Shown here: positions 21,488-29,834 of the stretch, piece by piece
Layout of the letters: each line of letters begins with the position of its first letter
How positions within the stretch are numbered: position 1 is the stretch's first letter
DNA from: Lentzea flava
GTDB lineage: Bacteria; Actinomycetota; Actinomycetes; Mycobacteriales; Pseudonocardiaceae
Direction: 5' to 3'
NCBI RefSeq assembly: GCF_014648475.1
Contig: NZ_BMRE01000012.1
Span: 62,001 to 126,000, forward strand
Length of the DNA stretch: 64,000 bases
Notes under the pieces: generated by a model
The model's input: the letters and a program-made list of their open reading frames with translations, nothing else
What the model was told of the DNA's origin: nothing
The model's database searches: none
Made by a program: the position numbers and the translations under genes

Positions 21488-22138
21488 ATGCCGAAAATCA
21501 ATGTTTACCTGCCCGATGACCTGGCCGAAGCGGTGAAGGACCTGAACATTCCGGTGTCGGCCATCTGTCAGCGCGCGCTGGAGGTGTCCGTCAAGCGGAT
21601 CACGTCGGTTCGTGGGCTCACGGTCGCCGATCTCGACGGCGAGAGGGGCTCGCAGCTCACCGAGCGGCTGCGCACCGTGCTCCGTCTCGCGGCCGAGTCG
21701 CCCGTGGTCACCACCGCGGAGCTGGCGCAGGCGCTCGTCGACGAGGGCGGCAACCTGGGCCTGGACGTGCTGCGCGCGATCGACATCGATCCGCGGACGC
21801 TGCGGTTCCCGTCCGAGCCCGTGGAGGGCAGCGGGTTCGCCCAGGACGCGGTCAACGCGCTGGAACTGGCCGTCGTCGAGGCCATGTCGCTGGGGCACAA
21901 CTACGTGGGCTGCGAGCACCTGCTGCTCGGCATCATCGCCGAACCCGACGGCAAGGGCGGCGAGGTCCTCCGCGAGCTCGGCGCGGATCTCAAGGGCACC
22001 CGTCGTGCCGTGCAGACCGCGCTCGCCGGGATCATCCACCTCAAGAAGCAGCAGCAGGCCACGCCGGACGCGGCGAAGGTGCTGCAGATGATCATGACTC
22101 GGCTGGACCGGCTGGAGAAGCAGGTGGGTATCGGCTGA
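21488..22138 (+). CDS. Ribbon-helix-helix protein fused to a Clp N-terminal domain
   Basis: This is a 216-residue protein. The first 45 residues (MPKINVYLPDDLAEAVKDL and ISAICQRAL-like helix) read as a CcdA/MetJ-type ribbon-helix-helix. Residues about 65-195 contain a Clp-N repeat (LELAVVEAMSLGHNYVGCEHLLLGIIAEP), the module by which ClpC/ClpA bind adaptors and substrates. There is no AAA ATPase and no separate toxin gene beside it. The ATG at 21488 has no ribosome site but sits at the predicted transcription start, so the mRNA is probably leaderless. It overlaps the convergent WYL gene by 47 bases. Role unknown; a DNA-binding regulator controlled by Clp-type partners is my inference. Confidence 0.78.
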   Translation: MPKINVYLPDDLAEAVKDLNIPVSAICQRALEVSVKRITSVRGLTVADLDGERGSQLTERLRTVLRLAAESPVVTTAELAQALVDEGGNLGLDVLRAIDIDPRTLRFPSEPVEGSGFAQDAVNALELAVVEAMSLGHNYVGCEHLLLGIIAEPDGKGGEVLRELGADLKGTRRAVQTALAGIIHLKKQQQATPDAAKVLQMIMTRLDRLEKQVGIG

Positions 22139-23060
22139 CCAGCTCGGCGCCGATGCGGGCGAGGTGTTCCTTCACCGAGTTCGGTGACTCGACGGTGATC
22201 AGGCCGCCCCATCCGGCGACGTTGCGGGCGATGTCGAGCGGGCGCGGTGCGGTCAGCCGCACCCTCACGTTCTCCCCGGCGTCGTCGAGCACCGTGCAGT
22301 GGCGGCCGTGCATCTCCTGGAAGATCTTCAGAAACCGCGCGGGCACCAGCATGATCGCCGCGGTCTCCGAACGGCGCTGCTCGACCTCTGTGACGACCGA
22401 GTCCCACGCCTTGGCGAGCTCGAAGTCGGGCGGTTTCGCCGAGGGGGTGCCGGTCAGCGTGGCGCCCAGGATGCGGTCGATCCGGAACGTCCGCTGGCCG
22501 TCCGGGGTGCCGGCGAGGAAGTACCAGATGCCGTCCTTGTCGACGAGTCCCCACGGGTCGACCACGCGTCCGGTGGGGGCGGAGCCGCGTTTCTGGTAGG
22601 TCAGCCGGACCTTGATCTGCTGCACGACGGCCTGTTGCAGCACCGACACCAGGACGGGCCTGTCCTTGGTGTCGTCGCCCCAGCCCGCGGAGTCGACGAC
22701 GACTGCCGAGGCCGCGGCTTCCGCGTCGGCGCGAAACGTCCGCGGCAACGCGCGGACGAGCTTTCTCAGCGCCGACTTCACCTGGGGCGCAACGGAAGCG
22801 GCCGGTCCGGCGATCAGGAACAACGCCTGCGCCTCCGCCGCGGTCAGCCCGCTCAGGTCGGTGCGGGCGCCGCCGATGAGCGACCAGCCGCCGCCCCGGC
22901 CCGGCTGCGGGTACACGGGCACGCCCGCGGTGGACAGCGCTTCGAGGTCACGGCGGGCGGTGGCCGTGGACACCTCCAGCTCTTCTGCCAGCTCAGCGGC
23001 TGTGATGCGGCCCCTGGCCTGCATCAGCAGCAGGGTGGCCACGAGGCGGTCTGCGCGCAT
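22092..23060 (-). CDS. WYL-domain transcriptional regulator (DeoR/YafY type)
   Basis: This is a 322-residue regulator. The N-terminal winged helix is clear (MRADRLVATLLLMQARGRITAAELAEELEVSTATARRDLEAL, residues 1-42). A WYL domain follows (VDPWGLVDKDGIWYFLAGT near 185-205) and then a WCX-type C-terminal extension. WYL domains sense nucleic-acid-like or other ligands in many regulators. The gene is divergent from a VOC protein gene, and a long palindrome lies between the two, so it probably controls both. Confidence 0.9.
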   Translation of the reverse strand: MRADRLVATLLLMQARGRITAAELAEELEVSTATARRDLEALSTAGVPVYPQPGRGGGWSLIGGARTDLSGLTAAEAQALFLIAGPAASVAPQVKSALRKLVRALPRTFRADAEAAASAVVVDSAGWGDDTKDRPVLVSVLQQAVVQQIKVRLTYQKRGSAPTGRVVDPWGLVDKDGIWYFLAGTPDGQRTFRIDRILGATLTGTPSAKPPDFELAKAWDSVVTEVEQRRSETAAIMLVPARFLKIFQEMHGRHCTVLDDAGENVRVRLTAPRPLDIARNVAGWGGLITVESPNSVKEHLARIGAELVSRYPPASPAGPAES

Positions 23061-23078
23061 TTTTCGAGGTTCCCGGTA

Positions 23079-23103
23079 AAAGTGCTCACTGGATGAGCAC
23101 TTT
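23079..23103. promoter_or_regulatory. Palindromic operator between WYL regulator and VOC gene
   Basis: AAAGTGCTCA (23079-23088) and TGAGCACTTT (23094-23103) are perfect 10-base inverted arms around a 5-base centre; with one extra T the match extends to GTAAAA/TTTAC. The site lies 19 bases from the regulator start and 49 bases from the VOC start. Confidence 0.75.
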
Positions 23104-23151
23104 ACGGCCGAACCTGGATCCCGACACCGAAATTTTTTGGAGGGATCTCAG

Positions 23152-23577
23152 ATGTTGCGAGGCATGTCGACCGTGACCTACTACGCCGACGACGTGGCCG
23201 AGGCGCGTGCCTGGTACACGGCGCTCCTCGGCGTCGAGGCGTACTTCGAGGGGCGTACTCCGGACGGGGAACTGGCATACGTCGAGTTCCGCATCGGCGA
23301 CTACCTGGCCGAACTGGGGTTGTTGCAGAGGCGGCTCGAGGTGACTCCCTCGGAGGGACCGGGTGGCGCGATCCTGTACTGGGCCGTCGACGATCTCGAG
23401 GCGACGCTCGCCCGGCTGCACGAGCTCGGGGCGAAGACGCACGACGAGCCGCGCGTGCGGGGTGAGGGGTACGTGACCGCGTCCGTCCTGGACCCGTTCG
23501 GGAACATCCTCGGGATCATGACGAACGTCCACTACATGGCCATCGCCGAGCAGAACCGCGACAAGGGTCTCGGGTGA
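23152..23577 (+). CDS. VOC/glyoxalase-superfamily protein
   Basis: This is a 141-residue protein with two beta-alpha-beta-beta-beta modules (STVTYYADDVAEARAWYTALLG at the start; DDLEATLARLHELGAK and VLDPFGNILGIMTN later). Such proteins are metal-dependent dioxygenases, lyases or resistance proteins; the substrate is not evident. GGAGGG lies seven bases before the ATG at 23152. It is divergent from the WYL regulator. Confidence 0.82.
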   Translation: MLRGMSTVTYYADDVAEARAWYTALLGVEAYFEGRTPDGELAYVEFRIGDYLAELGLLQRRLEVTPSEGPGGAILYWAVDDLEATLARLHELGAKTHDEPRVRGEGYVTASVLDPFGNILGIMTNVHYMAIAEQNRDKGLG

Positions 23578-23658
23578 GCACCGTCGTGTGCCCCAGCTGT
23601 GTCCTGTCGCTTGGGGATCTGGCCGCCTGACCGTGTTGTGGCCGCATATCCTGCGCAG

Positions 23659-24129
23659 ATGACTCGCCTCGCCATCACCGGTCATCGTGGCCTCTCCTCC
23701 GAACTGGAGGCGGAGGTCGATCGGATGATTCGTGCCGCAGTGGCAGAGGACAGCGGCGTGGTGGGCGTGTCGTGTCTGGCGGACGGGGCCGACGCCGTGT
23801 TCGCGCAGGCCGTGCTGGATGCCGGTGGTTCGCTCGTGGTCGTGTTGCCCGCCGTGAAGTACCGCGAGTCGCTGCCGGAGGACTACCGGCCGACCTTCGA
23901 CCGGCTGCTCGCGCGGGCGGGCAACGTCGTGCGGCTGCCGTTCGTCACGCCTGACTCGCACGCGTACATGGAGGCGGGCAAGCGGATGGTCGACGAGTCC
24001 GACTCGCTGCTCGCGGTGTGGGACGGGCTGCCGGGGCGCGGGCGCGGTGGAACTGCCGACGTGGTCGCCTATGCGAGGTCGAAGGGTGTGCCGGTCACCG
24101 TTGTCTGGCCCGAGGGCGCGATCCGGTGA
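23659..24129 (+). CDS. SLOG/Rossmann-like nucleotide-binding protein
   Basis: This is a 156-residue soluble protein with a Rossmann-like layout. MTRLAITGHRGL begins it, GVSCLADGADAVFAQAVL follows, and a final ADVVAYARSKGVPVTVVWP resembles SLOG-superfamily (LOG/YpsA-like) nucleotide-binding folds. The ATG at 23659 is the first that fits this fold; upstream sequence in frame is unrelated. It overlaps the convergent FAD enzyme gene by 35 bases. Ligand and role are unknown. Confidence 0.65.
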   Translation: MTRLAITGHRGLSSELEAEVDRMIRAAVAEDSGVVGVSCLADGADAVFAQAVLDAGGSLVVVLPAVKYRESLPEDYRPTFDRLLARAGNVVRLPFVTPDSHAYMEAGKRMVDESDSLLAVWDGLPGRGRGGTADVVAYARSKGVPVTVVWPEGAIR

Positions 24130-25423
24130 GCACTGTCCACAACACCGCCGGGCGGAGGAGCGCCACCGGGTGGTCGACCATCTGCGAGACGCGGAGGAAC
24201 GCGCGGTAGACCTGCGGGTTGCCGGGGATCACCTCGAACAGGCGGCGGGCGTACCACTGCATCAACCGGGTGCCGCGGGGCGGTTTCTTCTGGCTCCAGC
24301 CCAGGTCCGTGGTCGTCGCGGACATCCACGGGATCCGGGCGGTCCTGGCGATCGCGCGCTGGAAGACGAGGGGTTCCTTGGCCAGGTCGTGCTCCTGGAG
24401 CAGGGTGCGCAGCTCGGCGCAGTTCAGGGCGGCGAGGGTCATGCCGTGGCCGTAGACGGGGTTGAGCGAGACGACCGAGTCGCCGAGCGCGAGGAGGCCG
24501 CGTGGCCAGTTCGGGACCTTGTGGAACCGGTTCCAGCGGCTGCGGAGGTTGGTGGCGCGGTGGATCGGGGACGCCGGGGTGGCCGTTTTGATGATCTCGG
24601 CGATGTCCTGGCACTCGAGGGTGGTGGCGTAGGCGAGGAAGCCGTCGTCGTCGGTCGGGGCGATGTCGCCGCCCGCGCCGAACAGCGTCACGAACCACAG
24701 GTCACCGTCCACAGAGGACACCGCGCCGCCGCGTCTCGTGGTGGGGGCGTGGGTGATCTCGTAGGCGGTCTTCCAGCCGAGCCGGAGGTCGTGGTTCACG
24801 TGGTAGAGGCGTGAGGTGTAGGCGAGATGGCCGTTCACGATCATCGGGGCCGGGCAGTGGACGCCGAACTCCGCGAGCCACGAGACGAGCTTGCTGGTGC
24901 GGCCGGACGCGTCGACCACGAGGTCCGCGTAGTCGGTGAAGGGTTCGCCGGACCGCCTGCCGTGCACGCCGGTGACGGTGCCGCGGTCGTGCAGCAGGCC
25001 GTCGACCGTGACACCGTCCACAAGGGACACGTTGGGCAGCTTGAGCACCCTGCGGCGGATGATCCGCTCGATCGTCACGCGGGTCGTCGACAGGACGCTC
25101 AGGCCGATCGGGTCGCGGGGTGCCCAGCCCGCCGGTGCCCGGCTGGCGAAGTCGCTGCCGAGGTCGGCCTGGACGGCGCCCGCGGCCCGCAGTTCCGCGC
25201 CGAGACCGGAGAAGAGCCCTTCGAGCACCTCCGCGCCGCGGGCGAGCAGGGCGTGGGGGTGGTGGGCCTGCGGGACGCCTGAGCGGTGTCCGGCGTCTGC
25301 CGGGATCTGGTCGCGTTCCACGAGCACCACGTCGCCGTACGACTCGGACAACACCCTGGCCGCCAGCAGTCCCGCGAAGCCGGCGCCGATGACCAGGGCG
25401 CGGTCGGAGTACATGGCGCTCAT
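24095..25423 (-). CDS. FAD-dependent monooxygenase/halogenase-like oxidoreductase
   Basis: This is a 442-residue flavoprotein: VIGAGFAGLLAARVL (FAD Rossmann) at residues 11-25, GVPQAHHPHALLARG near 49-63, TRVTIERIIRR (the second conserved region), and the GDSVVSLNPVYGHGMTLAALN FAD motif near 318-338, typical of group A hydroxylases and related reductases. The halogenase WxWxIP motif is not present. The substrate is unknown. A LuxR-family regulator gene lies just upstream on the same strand, 15 bases away. Confidence 0.85.
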   Translation of the reverse strand: MSAMYSDRALVIGAGFAGLLAARVLSESYGDVVLVERDQIPADAGHRSGVPQAHHPHALLARGAEVLEGLFSGLGAELRAAGAVQADLGSDFASRAPAGWAPRDPIGLSVLSTTRVTIERIIRRRVLKLPNVSLVDGVTVDGLLHDRGTVTGVHGRRSGEPFTDYADLVVDASGRTSKLVSWLAEFGVHCPAPMIVNGHLAYTSRLYHVNHDLRLGWKTAYEITHAPTTRRGGAVSSVDGDLWFVTLFGAGGDIAPTDDDGFLAYATTLECQDIAEIIKTATPASPIHRATNLRSRWNRFHKVPNWPRGLLALGDSVVSLNPVYGHGMTLAALNCAELRTLLQEHDLAKEPLVFQRAIARTARIPWMSATTTDLGWSQKKPPRGTRLMQWYARRLFEVIPGNPQVYRAFLRVSQMVDHPVALLRPAVLWTVLTGSRPRARQR

Positions 25424-25438
25424 GCTGGCAGAGCGGAG

Positions 25439-26452
25439 CTACCGGATCGATCCCCCGAAAGTCCCCTGCGAGAGTTTCGCGACGAGTTCCGCGCGGCTGC
25501 GCACGCCGAACTTCGCGAAGACCGATTTGAGATGGTCCTGCACGGTGTACGGCGAGATGGCGAGCCGTGCGGCGATCTCCGAGGTCGACTGGCCCGCCAG
25601 CACCTCCTGGCAGATGTCCTGCTCGCGGGCGGTCACGCCGTGGGCCTTGAGCAGCAGCCCGGCCAGATCAGCGCCGGACGCCCTGCTGATCGTCACTGCG
25701 GCCTCGAAGCCGTCGTCGGAGACCAGTTCGCTCGCTTCGAGGAGGATCCAGCCGCCGTGGGCGTCGCGGACCCGCGCGGTGAACGTTCCGGCGCGTGCAC
25801 CGGCCGCGGCGGCGCGGAGCATGACCGCGAACCGGCCCGGCGCGATCTCCTCCATCTCGTCGCGCCAGTGGTTCGCGGAGGCCGTCGACGCCCGGATCGT
25901 GCCGTCCTTCGTGACCACGACGATGGCGGGCGTGCCGGTCCGCCTGGCCGCCGTGCGTGCCGCGACGCGGGTGGCCGATCCGAGCGCGGGCGCGATCGAC
26001 GCGATGAACTCCAGCTCGCGGTCGGTGAAGTCGCTCGTGCGGACCATGCCCGCGGCGCCCCAGCAGGTGTCGTCGGCCCGGAACAGTGCGCGCAGCTCGT
26101 GGCTGAGTCCCAGCGGGCGCCAGACCTCGTTGAGGCGGGTCGAACGCTGGTCCTCGAGCCGTGCCACGGTGTCGCCGCGCTGGGCGAGTGCCGCGAACGT
26201 GTGCGGCTCGCCGGGTGCGTACTCGCAGCTCGCGAGGAGCGGCTCGTACTGCTGCGGGATGCGGGTGGCGCCGCTGGTCATCGAGCTGATGGCGCCGGAG
26301 TCGGGGTCCATGGAGGCCCAGCAGGTGAGCTCGCACGGGACCACGCGGTCGACGAGCGCGATGGCCGCCGCGTGCAGCTGCGCGACGTCCAGCCCGGCGC
26401 TCGCCAGTGCGGTCACGTCGCGTCGCACGCCCTGCGCACGGCCCTCCCACAT
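25439..26452 (-). CDS. LuxR-family regulator with GAF/PAS-like sensor region
   Basis: This is a 337-residue regulator. The C-terminal 65 residues are a LuxR helix-turn-helix (VTAREQDICQEVLAGQSTSEIAARLAISPYTVQDHLKSVF, seen as two shorter conserved blocks). The N-terminal 230 residues are predicted globular and GAF-like (FTDRELEFIASIAPALG is typical). The FAD monooxygenase follows in the same direction, and a cupin-DUF1304 pair runs divergently. It may control either side. Confidence 0.85.
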   Translation of the reverse strand: MWEGRAQGVRRDVTALASAGLDVAQLHAAAIALVDRVVPCELTCWASMDPDSGAISSMTSGATRIPQQYEPLLASCEYAPGEPHTFAALAQRGDTVARLEDQRSTRLNEVWRPLGLSHELRALFRADDTCWGAAGMVRTSDFTDRELEFIASIAPALGSATRVAARTAARRTGTPAIVVVTKDGTIRASTASANHWRDEMEEIAPGRFAVMLRAAAAGARAGTFTARVRDAHGGWILLEASELVSDDGFEAAVTISRASGADLAGLLLKAHGVTAREQDICQEVLAGQSTSEIAARLAISPYTVQDHLKSVFAKFGVRSRAELVAKLSQGTFGGSIR

Positions 26453-26487
26453 GGTTGGCAGTATGCGCTCGTGCCGTGGTGCCGGGG

Positions 26488-26507
26488 CATCCCAGTTTTC
26501 CGGGATG
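26488..26507. promoter_or_regulatory. Small inverted repeat between LuxR regulator and cupin gene
   Basis: CATCCC (26488-26493) and GGGATG (26502-26507) are arms around 8 bases, in the 89-base divergent gap. It may be an operator for the neighbouring LuxR protein, but the short arms leave room for chance. Confidence 0.3.
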
Positions 26508-26541
26508 TGCCTGTCCGTCCTGGCAGCCGACGCTGCTGGAC

Positions 26542-26946
26542 ATGACGAGCACCCGCTTCATGAGCACAGCCGGCGAGGGCGTGGAGCTGACCGTGCCCGA
26601 CGCGACGATCACCGTCCGGATCTCGGGCGAGGACACCGACGGCGCCTACGAGCTGTTCGAGGTGGACGCGCCCCGCGGCGAGGCCGCGCCGCCGCACCGC
26701 ACGCCGTGGCCGAAGGTCTACTACGTGCTGCACGGGCGCATGGCCGTGTTGCTCGACGGCGAGCTGCACGACCTGTCGCCGGGTGGCGCTGTCGTGATCC
26801 CGCCCAACGCGCCGCACACGTTCACCGTGCACACGCCGTCGGTGCAGTTCCTGGCGTTCGCGGTCGGAGCCCTGATGGGGGCGTTCTTCCGCGACCTGTC
26901 CGCGAACGGATTCGAGGCCCTGGAACGTCACGGGGTGACCCTGTGA
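26542..26946 (+). CDS. Cupin-domain protein
   Basis: This is a 134-residue single-cupin protein. The two cupin motifs are seen as PPHRTPWPKVYYVLHGRMAV (about 49-69) and GGAVVIPPNAPHTFTV (about 79-94). A complete set of metal ligands is uncertain because the first motif has one His where two are usual. The start at 26542 is the first in-frame ATG after non-similar sequence. Its TGA stop overlaps the GTG of the DUF1304 gene, so the two are translationally coupled. Confidence 0.82.
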   Translation: MTSTRFMSTAGEGVELTVPDATITVRISGEDTDGAYELFEVDAPRGEAAPPHRTPWPKVYYVLHGRMAVLLDGELHDLSPGGAVVIPPNAPHTFTVHTPSVQFLAFAVGALMGAFFRDLSANGFEALERHGVTL

Positions 26947-27332
26947 GCGTCGTGGCTCAGGTCGCGGCCGGCGTCGCCGCGCTCGTGCACCTGGTCGTGT
27001 GGGTGTGGGAGGCGTTCCTGATCCACCGCGTGCACCACTCGGTGTTCCGGCAGCCCGCCGAGGACGTGCCGGCGATCCGGTTGTGGGCGTTCGGGGTGGG
27101 GTTCTACAACCTGCTCCTGGCGTGCGGCCTGATCGCGGGGCTCGTCGCCGTGAACTCGGGGCACGAGCTGGTCGGGCGCACGCTGGTGATCTACGTGTCG
27201 TGGTTCATGCTGCTGGGCAGCGTCGTGCTGGCGGTCGCCGACCAGCTGGCGATGAGCAGGCCGCGCAACCAGGCGTGGGGAGGTGTTGCGGCGGAAGGGA
27301 TTCCGCCGCTGGTCGTGCTGCTGTTCCTGTAG
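26943..27332 (+). CDS. DUF1304 family membrane protein
   Basis: This is a 129-residue protein with four predicted helices and the DUF1304 pattern (HLVVWVWEAFLIHRV near 16-30, LWAFGVGFYNLLLACGLIAG near 47-66). Function is unknown. The GTG start overlaps the cupin stop as GTGA. Confidence 0.85.
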   Translation: MSVVAQVAAGVAALVHLVVWVWEAFLIHRVHHSVFRQPAEDVPAIRLWAFGVGFYNLLLACGLIAGLVAVNSGHELVGRTLVIYVSWFMLLGSVVLAVADQLAMSRPRNQAWGGVAAEGIPPLVVLLFL

Positions 27333-27425
27333 CCGGACAAGCGTGGTGCGAACGAAGTGATCCGGCGCGGCGGGCATGACAGAATCTGCTGTTCGGGTTG
27401 GTGGAACTGTTGGGGGGAACTGTTC

Positions 27426-27833
27426 GTGAGGACGATCGAGCTGCCTGACGGGGCGGTGATCACAGGGCGTGGCCTGCGCCAGGGCAAGATCGTGGACCCG
27501 CATCCCGAGTACGGGGTGTATCTGCAGCACCGGCCTGTCGACGTGCCGTGGCCGCACGACTGGATCGACTGGCCGGACTTCCGCCTTCCGCGTGATCACG
27601 ACGCCGCGATCGGGGTGATCCGCGCGCTGCACGCCCGCGCGCTGTCCGGTGAACGCGTCGAGGTGGCCTGCAGCGGAGGCGTCGGCCGCACCGGCACGGT
27701 CATCTCGTGCCTGGCGGTCCTGTCCGGCGTGCCGGCCGACGAAGCCGTGGCGTGGACGCGTGCGCACTACCACCCGCGCGCGGTGGAAACGCCGTGGCAG
27801 AAGCGGTGGGTGCGGCGCTTCCCGCCCAGCTAG
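27426..27833 (+). CDS. Protein-tyrosine-phosphatase-like protein
   Basis: This is a 135-residue small phosphatase-fold protein. The phosphate-binding loop is ACSGGVGRTGT near residues 79-89, giving the CX5R(S/T) core, but the usual His before Cys is Ala. A WPDF-type loop (DWIDWPDFRLP, about 44-54) may supply the general acid Asp. Similar stand-alone proteins are frequent in actinomycetes. It could dephosphorylate proteins or small phosphates. The GTG start follows a G-rich ribosome site. Confidence 0.78.
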   Translation: MRTIELPDGAVITGRGLRQGKIVDPHPEYGVYLQHRPVDVPWPHDWIDWPDFRLPRDHDAAIGVIRALHARALSGERVEVACSGGVGRTGTVISCLAVLSGVPADEAVAWTRAHYHPRAVETPWQKRWVRRFPPS

Positions 27834-27864
27834 TGCGGTGACCGCACGGGTTCGCCGGGTTGTG

Positions 27865-28698
27865 TCAGCTTGGCTGCTGGAGGAAGGCGAGAAGGGCAGC
27901 TGTGAGTTCGGCAGGTGCGTCTTCTTGGACGAGGTGTCCCGCCCCGGCGATCGGTTCGAGCCGCGCGCCGGGGATGCGGGCGGCGAGTTCCCGTCCTTTC
28001 GCCACGGGGATCCATGTGTCGTCTTCGCCCCAGCACACCAGCGTCGGGAAACCGATCTCCCCGTACCGGTCCTGCACCTCGTCGGTGTAGCGCTGATCGG
28101 CCTGGGCGATCTGGCGGTAGAAGGCCGCTTGGCCGAGGTCGCCGAGCCAGGGCTCGACAAGCCGGTCGAGGACGGCGGGGTGCAGGCCCGGACTGCTGGC
28201 TGAGCTCACGTACTCGCGCACCAAGGCGTGGTGCAGTGCGGGCGGCAGTTGCTCGAAGACTTCGGAGTGCTCGCCCACGAGCCGGAAGAACGGGGAACCC
28301 CACGGAGCCAGCGCGACCGGGTCGACCAGAGCGAGCGCGCGGTAGCGGACTCCGTGCAGCAGATGTGCTCGCAAGGAGACGGCACCACCGAAGTCGTGGG
28401 CGACCACCAGCGGTTCTTCAAGGCCCCAGTGCGTCAGCAGCTCGGTGAAGATCCTGCTTTGGGCAGCCAGCGAGACGTCCTGGCCGGCGTACTTCTCCGA
28501 TGCCCCGTAACCGGGCATGTCCCACACGAACACCTGGTGGCGGAGGGCGAGCGCGCGGGCGATGGCGCGCCAGACGTACGAGGAGAAGGGTGTGCCGTGA
28601 AGGAGCACGACCGGGTCGTGGCCGGAGTGGCCGAGGCTTCCCCAGCGGACACCACCGGAGGTGCTGCGGAACGTCTCAGACAGCTGCCATTCACTCAC
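27865..28698 (-). CDS. Alpha/beta hydrolase with Asp nucleophile (epoxide hydrolase/dehalogenase type)
   Basis: This is a 277-residue hydrolase with HGTPFSSYVW oxyanion region near 34-43, the nucleophile elbow VAHDFGGAVS near 98-107 (Asp in place of Ser), the acid in WGEDDTWIP and the catalytic His in GAGHLVQED. An Asp nucleophile points to haloalkane dehalogenase or epoxide hydrolase chemistry rather than esterase. The decayed IS630 transposase lies directly upstream and may have altered its promoter. Confidence 0.87.
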   Translation of the reverse strand: MSEWQLSETFRSTSGGVRWGSLGHSGHDPVVLLHGTPFSSYVWRAIARALALRHQVFVWDMPGYGASEKYAGQDVSLAAQSRIFTELLTHWGLEEPLVVAHDFGGAVSLRAHLLHGVRYRALALVDPVALAPWGSPFFRLVGEHSEVFEQLPPALHHALVREYVSSASSPGLHPAVLDRLVEPWLGDLGQAAFYRQIAQADQRYTDEVQDRYGEIGFPTLVCWGEDDTWIPVAKGRELAARIPGARLEPIAGAGHLVQEDAPAELTAALLAFLQQPS

Positions 28699-28711
28699 GA
28701 ACGCTGTTCCT

Positions 28712-29070
28712 CCTCAGTTGTCTCTTCTTCGTCCAGTGGCGGAGGTCGGCGCCGGTGTGGGCGGAGAGGTTGTCCAGAACGATGCGGACCGGCGCGCCGT
28801 CCGGTCGGGCAGTGCGGATCGGCTTCAGCGCGGCCGGAGTGGTGGCGCCGTGGGTGCGGCGGTAGGTCGCCGACAGCCGGTCGGGTCTGCCCTGCTCGGC
28901 CCGGCAGGAGCGGGCTGCCGGCCGGATCCCGGGGACCCGAACTCGTCGGAGGCGAAGACCCGGTCGGGAAATGCTCCAGCGCGTGCTCGATGCGGTCGAG
29001 CTCGGCTTCGCGTCCGGGGGGCTCCTTCCAGGTTTTGGTCCGCTGGAAGGTGATGCCCGGCGCCGGTGCA
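28712..29070 (-). pseudogene. IS630-family transposase remnant
   Basis: Pieces of an IS630 DDE transposase survive in three frames: FQRTKTWKE, then FPDRVFASDEFG, then AEQGRPDRLSATYRRTHG, and finally PDGAPVRIVLDNLSAHTGADL. Compared with a normal transposase of about 350 residues, the N-terminal half is gone, at least two frameshifts are present, about 40 residues are missing after the THG, and the C terminus with its catalytic Glu is lost. No terminal inverted repeats were seen. It is a dead fragment. Confidence 0.8.
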
Positions 29071-29155
29071 GGCACCGCGAGGTCTCACGGCCGACACGGA
29101 TGACGCGTCCCAGATGGTCACAGCACCAGGAACGCTCCCGCCGGGAACGTGCCCG

Positions 29156-29824
29156 TCAGGAGTCCAGTTCGATCACCGTGCGCTTGTGCACGAGCTCGAC
29201 CACTTCCGGCGGCACCGAGTCGCCCGCCGCCAGCAGCCTGGGCAGCAGCTCCGCCTCCGTGGTGATGGCGCGGAAGAACACCTCGACCGTCACGTCGTGC
29301 TCCGGCCGATGCACGACGGTGATCTCGTCACCGGGCGCGATCAATCCGGCCTCGATGACGCGGAAGTACGCCCCCGGCCGCGCCACCTGCGTGAACCGCT
29401 TCACCCAGCCGCGTTGCCCGAGGAAGCCCGCGAACGTCCGGCAGGGCACACGAGCGGCGGACACCTCCAGCAGCGCGGTGCCGACCCGCCACCGCTCGCC
29501 GATGAGCGCGTGCGTGTGGTCGATGCCCTGCGTCGTCAGGTTCTCGCCGAACTGCCCGTTGTGCAGCTCCACGCCCAGCTCGCCCTGCCAGAAGTCCAGG
29601 TCCTCGCGGGCGTAACCGTAAACGGCCTGGTAGTCGCCGCCGTGGTGGTTCCAGTCGGCGATCACGTCACCCTGGATCCCGCTGCCGGCACCCTTCTTCG
29701 GACCGGGCGGGCGCACCTCCAGCGGGCCGTCGACGGGACGCTTGTCGATGGCGGTCGCACCCTTCTGGGCGTAGTCGACCTCGGTCGTCTTGGACGCGAT
29801 GTTCAGCGAGAGCACGACGGGCAT
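29156..29824 (-). CDS. MOSC-domain protein (YiiM-like)
   Basis: This is a 222-residue protein. MOSC signature features are visible: DWNHHGGDYQAVYGYAREDLDFW near 58-80, GQFGENLTTQGID near 90-102, IGERWRVGTALLEVSAARVPCRTF near 107-130 with the conserved Cys, and the late PGAYFRVIEAG. MOSC proteins handle the molybdenum cofactor or reduce N-hydroxylated compounds. The MerR gene lies ten bases upstream, same direction, and may be cotranscribed. Confidence 0.88.
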   Translation of the reverse strand: MPVVLSLNIASKTTEVDYAQKGATAIDKRPVDGPLEVRPPGPKKGAGSGIQGDVIADWNHHGGDYQAVYGYAREDLDFWQGELGVELHNGQFGENLTTQGIDHTHALIGERWRVGTALLEVSAARVPCRTFAGFLGQRGWVKRFTQVARPGAYFRVIEAGLIAPGDEITVVHRPEHDVTVEVFFRAITTEAELLPRLLAAGDSVPPEVVELVHKRTVIELDS

Positions 29825-29834
29825 GAACCCGAGG

